This document shows, piece after piece, positions 58,018-64,000 of a DNA stretch of 64,000 bases. The translations under genes were made by a program, and so were the position numbers. The number at the start of each line of letters is the position of its first letter. Within the stretch, counting starts at the first letter, position 1. The notes under the pieces are model-generated. The model was not told the origin of the DNA, did no database searches, and was given only the letters and a program-made list of their open reading frames with translations. This DNA comes from Mactromeris polynyma. Taxonomy: Eukaryota > Mollusca > Bivalvia > Venerida > Mactridae. The stretch is taken from contig JASFXZ010000146.1 in the NCBI GenBank assembly GCA_032209605.1, forward strand, positions 36,086-100,085, written 5' to 3'.

Positions 58018-61000
58018 CAATCTCTCTGAAATGAAATTGAACATCATGTCTTGGAACGCAACAGGCATTACGACAGGCATACCGTATTTAGCACAAGAGT
58101 TGAAACATAAGAAAGTGTCGATTTGTGGACTATCTGAACACTGGCTACTTGCCCATAATTCATATATTCTTGACAACATTGACCCGGACTATACATCTTA
58201 TACCGTGACTTGTGCTTCACCAAGTGTATTTAACGGTCGATTGATAGGAAAGGGTGGTGTTTCAGTAATCTGGCATAAATCTCTGGACAAATATGTCGAA
58301 ACATTGGACATTGAAAGTGATCGTCTGGTCGCCATCAAACTGTGCTTTCCTAACACATCGATAATTATTGTGCAAGTGTATCTCCCATCTGTAAATCATA
58401 GTGTGGATACCTTTAAAGATATTGTAGATAAACTGTCAGATTTCTGTGCTATCCATTGCGCATACAGCCATATCATCATCATGGGAGACTTCAACGCAAA
58501 ATTCGCAGAAAATCACTCTGATCTCAGACCACGTGACTCGTATGTGGCTCGTTTCGCTACAGCATATAACCTTATCAACGTTACGAACTCTGACTTATGT
58601 GGTGGTCCCAAACATACGTTTTATCCGTACAATGGTTCTAATCCATCCTATATTGATCATTTTCTCATCGATGAAACTTTAATAACGAATATTCAACAGT
58701 GCTATGTGGTTTCAGACGCCCCCTTAAACGTTTCGCGCCACTTACCTGTGTTTATCTCCCTTGAACTTACTTTCAGCGCAACCGTGAAACAAGCATGTAC
58801 ATCATTCTCAAAACGTTGTTATATATGGAAGAAACAATGGGAGTTAGATAAATATCAAACTAATGTGTCGAACAATTTAAGTGCTGAATCAATTGACTAC
58901 AATAACGTAGATATAGCATACAATCACATAGTAACGTCAATATCGTCTGCTGCAGAATCATCGATGTCAGTCCGTCGCTTCAACAAATTCCTCAAACCAT
59001 ACTGGTCAGAGACAGTAAGGATTCATCATAGAACACTATTGCTATCTCGACAAATGTGGGTAACGGCTGGTAAACCCCGCTGTGGTATTATATACGAAAA
59101 GTACAAATCCGACAAACGGGACTTCCGTAGAAACCTCAGAGCTGCCGCCCATCAATATGACCAGGACGAATTTGAAAGAATCAACAAACTCTCTGAACTA
59201 GATCAAACGGGATTCTGGAAAGCTATTAAGTCAAAAAAGCAACGTAAAAAACAGGGATGTGAAATGATCTTCAATGGAAAAAGGGAGACAACCGATGATA
59301 ATATCCTTTCCGGTTGGCACTCATACTTCGGAACTTTGTATTCCTACTCAGAGGACACTTGCTTCGACAGTGACTTTAGGGCGATTATAGAAACATCTGT
59401 GAACGGTTACTTAGATTGTGCCAGTGAAAATCTAATTAACGATTGTGAAATGTTCAGAACTCCAGCAACGACGCACGAATTGCAGAATCTAATACGGAAT
59501 CTACCAAACAATAAAAGTGGTTCTGTAGACAATATCACCTATGAACACATTAAATATGGTGGCTTCTCACTAACGAAAGCCCTTACTAAACTGTTTAATC
59601 ACATTATCTCTACTGAACGTGTTCCTGTGAACTTCAAAACTGGACTTACTGTCACTCTACATAAAGGAAAGGGTAAATCTCTCACCGAGCCTAACAACTA
59701 TCGTGCTATTTCACTACTTCCTGTGGTATTTAAACTGTTCGAAAAGTTCATTCTTCTTCGCTTGGAATTAAACAATCCTAAAATCGAAATGAATAGCCTA
59801 CAACATGGTTTTCAGAAAGGCAAAAGCAGCAAGATGGTTTCATTTATTCTACAGGAAGCACGTGACTTTTGCTGCGAACACGGCAGCAAACTGCAGGCAT
59901 GTTATCTCGACGCAAAGTCTGCATTCGATAAAGTATGGATATCCGGTCTGGTATACAAGCTACACAACATCGGTGTTCAAGGAAAACCTCTCCGTATTAT
60001 CAACAACTTTCTCCGTGATTCATCAAGTCGCGTTATATTAAATGGTAATCTATCAGAAGCGTTTCCTATACAACAAGGGACCAGACAGGGCAGCATATGT
60101 GCGCCCTTTTTCTATACCGTTTTCATCAACGATCTACTGAACACCCTACAGAAATCACAACATGGCCTACACATTGGCGACCTGTCTTTGTCGGCTCCAA
60201 CGCAAGCTGACGATATCGTTTTGTTGTCGCTTTCGAGACTAGGTCTACAGGAGATGCTGAATATTTGCAATACATACGCAAACAAGTGGAGATATTCTTA
60301 CAACGCAGCAAAATGTGCGACAATGACAATGGACCGGAAGCGGAATGTACGTAATACCTCTGTGCCGCTTGTTTACGGTGATACTGCCATCATAGTAGCA
60401 ACTTCATATACACACCTCGGACTGGTACAGTCAACAACTGGAAAACAGCCATTCAACGTCGATGACATCCGGCAACGCATGCGCAGCACATACTTCGCAC
60501 TCTCTGACGTCCTTTCTGGAAACTCTGGTGCGAACCCAACAACAATCTCCAAGATATATACCACGTGTGTCCTACCACGCGCATTCTATGGTTGTGAGCT
60601 ATGGAATTCCTTAACCCGAACAGACGTCCAGAAACTTGAAGCGACCCATCACATCTGCCTAAAACATGCCCAAGGTTTACCACATCTAACCCGATCGGAT
60701 ATGGTAACTGGTCTGTTGGGCTTTACGTCTGTTGAATCATATATAGATACACACAAAATGTTATTCTATGGTACTTTATGCAGGTCGAATCCACGTGCAG
60801 ACATCAGCCAACTGTTCACCTACAGGCTCTTTCAACATGGATCACGTACTACTAACAAACAATATGGCTTTGTTCCGGATATTACTCGTGTTCTCAATAA
60901 GTACAACCTGACAACTTATATGGAGAAATTTCTCATGGACGGAACCATCCCGTCAAAACTTTCATGGAAGAAAATAGTAAAATCTACTGTGAAGAATACC

Positions 61001-61459
61001 GAAACATCAACTTGGCAGGCTAGACTATTAGACTCTTATGATTTTACGCGCTTTCGTGAAATTCATTCTGACCTAACGACAGCTAACATTTGGAAAGTGG
61101 CCAGAGTAAGACCAGATAGTCTCTCACTAATGAAGTTCCTTGCCAGATTGTGCTGTCAACCTCCTCTAGAACACCCAGTTTTATGTGATAGGTGTCCACT
61201 CAGCTATTCTGACCAACTTGAACATTACACATTTGAATGCATCAACAACAACGCTAGCTTCAAACGTAACTTTCTGATACAACGTTTATCCAATGAGATC
61301 AGTGACTATGCAAGCGACTTGTTAAATCGTGCCGAAAGACCACGTTTCATCCAGTACCTACTTGGTAGGGTGGACTTACAACTATGTGAATCGGTGAATA
61401 TTGAACTGTATCCAAACTTCTTAATCTGCTGTGCAAAATTTGTGAAATCTTTATACTAA
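58010..61459 (+). CDS. LINE ORF2: APE-type endonuclease and reverse transcriptase, 1149 residues
   Basis: The ATG at 58010 lies within the ORF1 end, in ATGAATAG. Endonuclease signatures are MSWNATG (N16), GLSEHW (E43), MGDFNAKF (D160) and YIDHFLID, then SRHLPVFI, where the usual SDH is SRH. The reverse transcriptase follows with NNYRAISLLP, LDAKSAFDKVW (motif A), IQQGTRQGSICAPFF (motif B) and QADDIVLLS (catalytic Asp 734-735). The C-terminus carries a CxxC...HxxxxC knuckle starting at about residue 1059 (CDRCPLSYSDQLEHYTFEC). Role: nicks target DNA and copies the element RNA by target-primed reverse transcription. No frame break is seen. The one odd point is Asp to Arg in the endonuclease SDH triad, which may weaken nicking. 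Confidence 0.93.
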   Translation: MNSNLSEMKLNIMSWNATGITTGIPYLAQELKHKKVSICGLSEHWLLAHNSYILDNIDPDYTSYTVTCASPSVFNGRLIGKGGVSVIWHKSLDKYVETLDIESDRLVAIKLCFPNTSIIIVQVYLPSVNHSVDTFKDIVDKLSDFCAIHCAYSHIIIMGDFNAKFAENHSDLRPRDSYVARFATAYNLINVTNSDLCGGPKHTFYPYNGSNPSYIDHFLIDETLITNIQQCYVVSDAPLNVSRHLPVFISLELTFSATVKQACTSFSKRCYIWKKQWELDKYQTNVSNNLSAESIDYNNVDIAYNHIVTSISSAAESSMSVRRFNKFLKPYWSETVRIHHRTLLLSRQMWVTAGKPRCGIIYEKYKSDKRDFRRNLRAAAHQYDQDEFERINKLSELDQTGFWKAIKSKKQRKKQGCEMIFNGKRETTDDNILSGWHSYFGTLYSYSEDTCFDSDFRAIIETSVNGYLDCASENLINDCEMFRTPATTHELQNLIRNLPNNKSGSVDNITYEHIKYGGFSLTKALTKLFNHIISTERVPVNFKTGLTVTLHKGKGKSLTEPNNYRAISLLPVVFKLFEKFILLRLELNNPKIEMNSLQHGFQKGKSSKMVSFILQEARDFCCEHGSKLQACYLDAKSAFDKVWISGLVYKLHNIGVQGKPLRIINNFLRDSSSRVILNGNLSEAFPIQQGTRQGSICAPFFYTVFINDLLNTLQKSQHGLHIGDLSLSAPTQADDIVLLSLSRLGLQEMLNICNTYANKWRYSYNAAKCATMTMDRKRNVRNTSVPLVYGDTAIIVATSYTHLGLVQSTTGKQPFNVDDIRQRMRSTYFALSDVLSGNSGANPTTISKIYTTCVLPRAFYGCELWNSLTRTDVQKLEATHHICLKHAQGLPHLTRSDMVTGLLGFTSVESYIDTHKMLFYGTLCRSNPRADISQLFTYRLFQHGSRTTNKQYGFVPDITRVLNKYNLTTYMEKFLMDGTIPSKLSWKKIVKSTVKNTETSTWQARLLDSYDFTRFREIHSDLTTANIWKVARVRPDSLSLMKFLARLCCQPPLEHPVLCDRCPLSYSDQLEHYTFECINNNASFKRNFLIQRLSNEISDYASDLLNRAERPRFIQYLLGRVDLQLCESVNIELYPNFLICCAKFVKSLY

Positions 61460-61770
61460 TGATGAACGTACTAGGATCTCATACCGTACAACTGTTTTAG
61501 TACATGTGTCCAAATAGGCGCATTTCCCTTCAATTGGTTTCATTTATGTACAATGTTTTTCATGTGCAATGTTTCATTTACTTTCGCTTTCGTAGAAACA
61601 GAGCTCCTGGTTACTTGTATGCACTGATTCGTGCGGTCAGAAATGCGTCTTCTGCTATCCTTACACATTGCGTAAGGGAAGTTTAAGTTAGGTACATGAT
61701 TACCTCATGCAATATACTATATGTGGTGCGTGAACGCACATTATGTTTATATTCTTGTGTATGCATGTGG

Positions 61771-62150
<380 letters not shown>

Positions 62151-63059
62151 GTGTGTGCGAGTGGTTTAACTTTAAATGACATGTTTCAGTTGTGTGAGAA
62201 TGTGTGCGTGTGTGCGCGAGCGAACTTGGAAGTATGAGTCAGTACGCGTGAGTGTGTGTATGTGTGCTTGGTACATTAGTGTTTGTGTAAATAATGTTTC
62301 TTGATGCTATCATGTTTCTTTATAACTATATTAATGTATGTTTGTCAGTACATGTATGTAAATCTTCAGAAAATGGAGGAAATAAAGATATATATATACC
62401 GTAAAAAAGTAACTTCAAGTAACTATTCCCGACACTTCAATATTTTACTAAGTGCATTAGAGAGTCATATAAAGTATATACGAACTTTTCCTGAATAAAT
62501 ACAAATGTACATATAAAATATTACTTCTAGTAAAATGTGCACATTACCACTTTCGCTAAATATACTTAAAGCTTTTTGATAATGACTGTCTTAAATTAAT
62601 ACTTACATTTGTTCTTCTTTTATTAAGGTACAGGTGTGACAATAATTATTTTGTTGGAAATTTCAAAACTTGACAAAGTGAGAAGAAACCCCTTTTTGCA
62701 ATAAAATACATTTCATACATATACATTCTTTAGCTGATACAAATGACTAATACACAAATTAGTAATTATTACCAAGTGTTTTTTTTTCAATTTCAAGACC
62801 TTTTTAGATAACATGTAATTCAGATTATTAACAATTTATAATGATTTTTTGGCTCACTTTTGCGTGTTTTCGGCGGCTAGTTCAACGTATTTAGTCGGAA
62901 TAGGAAATAATATTGATGTGCTCTGGATAGATAAATGTATATAGAGTCGATAGCCGTTTAATTGGTTTAAAAAGGTTGATTTGATCGGAAGTTACAGCGG
63001 GTTATGTCGAGTCAGTATGGAAAACGATATTTTGGAAGTTGCACCCCTTGTATATATAG
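62151..63059. other. No recognised gene
   Basis: AT-rich spacer to the next LINE remnant. Confidence 0.4.
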
Positions 63060-64000
63060 TATATAATGGTAGTGAATTTTTTTATGTGCCGACCCCCTTT
63101 GGTTGAGCGAGTTGACAATTTCACATATTTAGGAATTAAGTTCACTTATAACGGTAATATGTCTACTGCTGTTAAAACTCTTACTGAACAAGCTTTAGGT
63201 GCATACCATAAATTATTATCATTATTTGACAAAGTTAAGTTAGACATTAAGACAAAGTTATCTTTGTTTGACACAATGGTAGCTCCAAGTTTGCTGTATG
63301 GGTCCGAAGTATGGGGTGTTTATAACAACAAGGATATAGATAAATTGCATGTAAGGTTTTGTAAAAAGATACTTGGTATTAAACATCAGACACCTAATTA
63401 CGCTGTATATGGTGAACTGGGAAGGTTCCCATTATCTATAAATAGTAAAATTAGATCTATCAAATTTTGGTTGAAAATTATGACCAATCTTCTATCAACT
63501 TCATGTATTTGGATCTATGTGCTAATGTAAATAGCAATTCTTGGGCTTCCCGTTTGAACTCAATCATTGATCATCTCGGGTTTACGTATGTCCGTACAAA
63601 TTTCAATCAAAATATTAACTACCTACCATTGATTAAGAACAGAATATATGATCAATTTATTCAGGACTGGAATGCTTCAATTCAATCGATGTCAAAATTG
63701 AATTACTATTGCAAATATAAAAATGATTTCGAATACGAAAGTTATCTTGACAAAATTGGTAATGATAAATTAAGAAAACAATTAACATGCTTTAGATTGA
63801 GTGATCATAAATTAGAAATTGAAGCAGGAAGAATGTTAGGTATTGATAGGGACAATAGATTATGTACAGTATGCAATAGAAACGTTGTTGAATCTGAATA
63901 CCACTTCTTAATGTGCTGTCCGATATACAATGACCTCAGAAAGAAATATTTACCGAAAACCTCATGGCCTTGTATTGAGAAATTTAATAATATACTGTCA
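63060..64000 (+). pseudogene. LINE C-terminal remnant, frameshifted, running off the window
   Basis: The first frame (63066-63530) covers the post-catalytic RT region (VDNFTYLGIKFTYNG, MVAPSLLYGSEVWGVYNNKD, LHVRFCKKILGI). A frameshift lies near 63500-63512. The second frame then stays open from about 63512 to the window end. It contains a CxxC...HxxxxC knuckle (CTVCNRNVVESEYHFLMC) like that of ORF2 at 61.2 kb but in a different lineage. The upstream RT core is absent or shifted (YNGSEFFYV is in another frame before 63100). Same family as 43200-43750. Confidence 0.83.

Larger units (their letters stand above)
55677..61770 (+). mobile_element. Apparently intact two-ORF non-LTR retrotransposon
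   Basis: A 5' UTR of about 300 bp follows the 41-bp array directly, then ORF1 (55978-58017), an 8-nt overlap, ORF2 (58010-61459) and a 3' region of up to 300 bp before the TG microsatellite. Both ORFs are open over their full expected length. All endonuclease and RT signature positions are present except one substitution in ORF2, so the copy is young and possibly mobile. Exact ends and target duplication are not defined. The ORF2 sequence is close in layout to the minus-strand relic at 12844-14925. Clade assignment (jockey/CR1/I-type group) is left open. Confidence 0.85.

Overview
This is eukaryotic, animal-type DNA. Coding sequence is split by GT-AG introns, the transposons are of metazoan types (Tc1-like, APE-type LINEs, Helentron-like, tRNA-derived short repeats), and there is no operon structure. 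The AT-rich background, very high minisatellite load, Helentron-like elements with internal tandem repeats and a CUB receptor-like gene fit a marine invertebrate, plausibly a bivalve mollusc. That taxonomic guess is an inference.

Only one host gene is well supported. It is a plus-strand membrane protein with exons at 5004-5097, 9643-9767, 10282-10434 and 10890-11785. Together they encode one extracellular CUB domain, one transmembrane helix and a long cytoplasmic tail with two PPxY motifs. Its start/signal exon is not securely found. Intron 1 carries a 1.86-kb TIR element (5936-7795) with a 65-bp minisatellite, a TATA box and a small ORF, and a 1.25-kb Helentron-like element (8214-9464). A second gene start lies at 49706-49778: a signal-peptide exon with the same phase-1 donor type. 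Its exon/intron boundary has been amplified into an 83-bp tandem array, later split by a 2.34-kb Helentron-like insertion (49971-52308). A tentative minus-strand gene has exons at 22297-22485 and 22569-22737 and an NRF1-type promoter near 24.28 kb.

Mobile elements are the other large class. There is an apparently intact two-ORF non-LTR retrotransposon (ORF1 55978-58017, ORF2 58010-61459, overlapping by 8 nt), a 5'-truncated relative on the minus strand (12844-14925) with one in-frame stop, LINE remnants at 43.2-43.75, 47.5-48.15 and 63.06-64.0 kb, two decayed Tc1-like copies (317-752; 53046-54326), and tRNA-Ala-like short elements at 24.66, 24.87, 52.99 and 53.29 kb, the last lying inside the second Tc1 copy.

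Tandem repeats occupy roughly a quarter of the window. Their periods are 20/17 bp (2.7-4.8 kb), 65, 39, 42, 52 (25.6-26.9 kb), 64 (27.7-32.5 kb), 45 (34.4-38.0 kb), 34, 19 (40.9-42.8 kb), 83, 41 (54.5-55.7 kb) and TG/TGCG (61.8-62.1 kb). Most long open frames in these arrays are artefacts. Strong palindromes occur at 20153-20197, 20478-20610 (46-bp perfect arms) and 38000-38384 (33-bp TIRs around a 24-bp palindrome).
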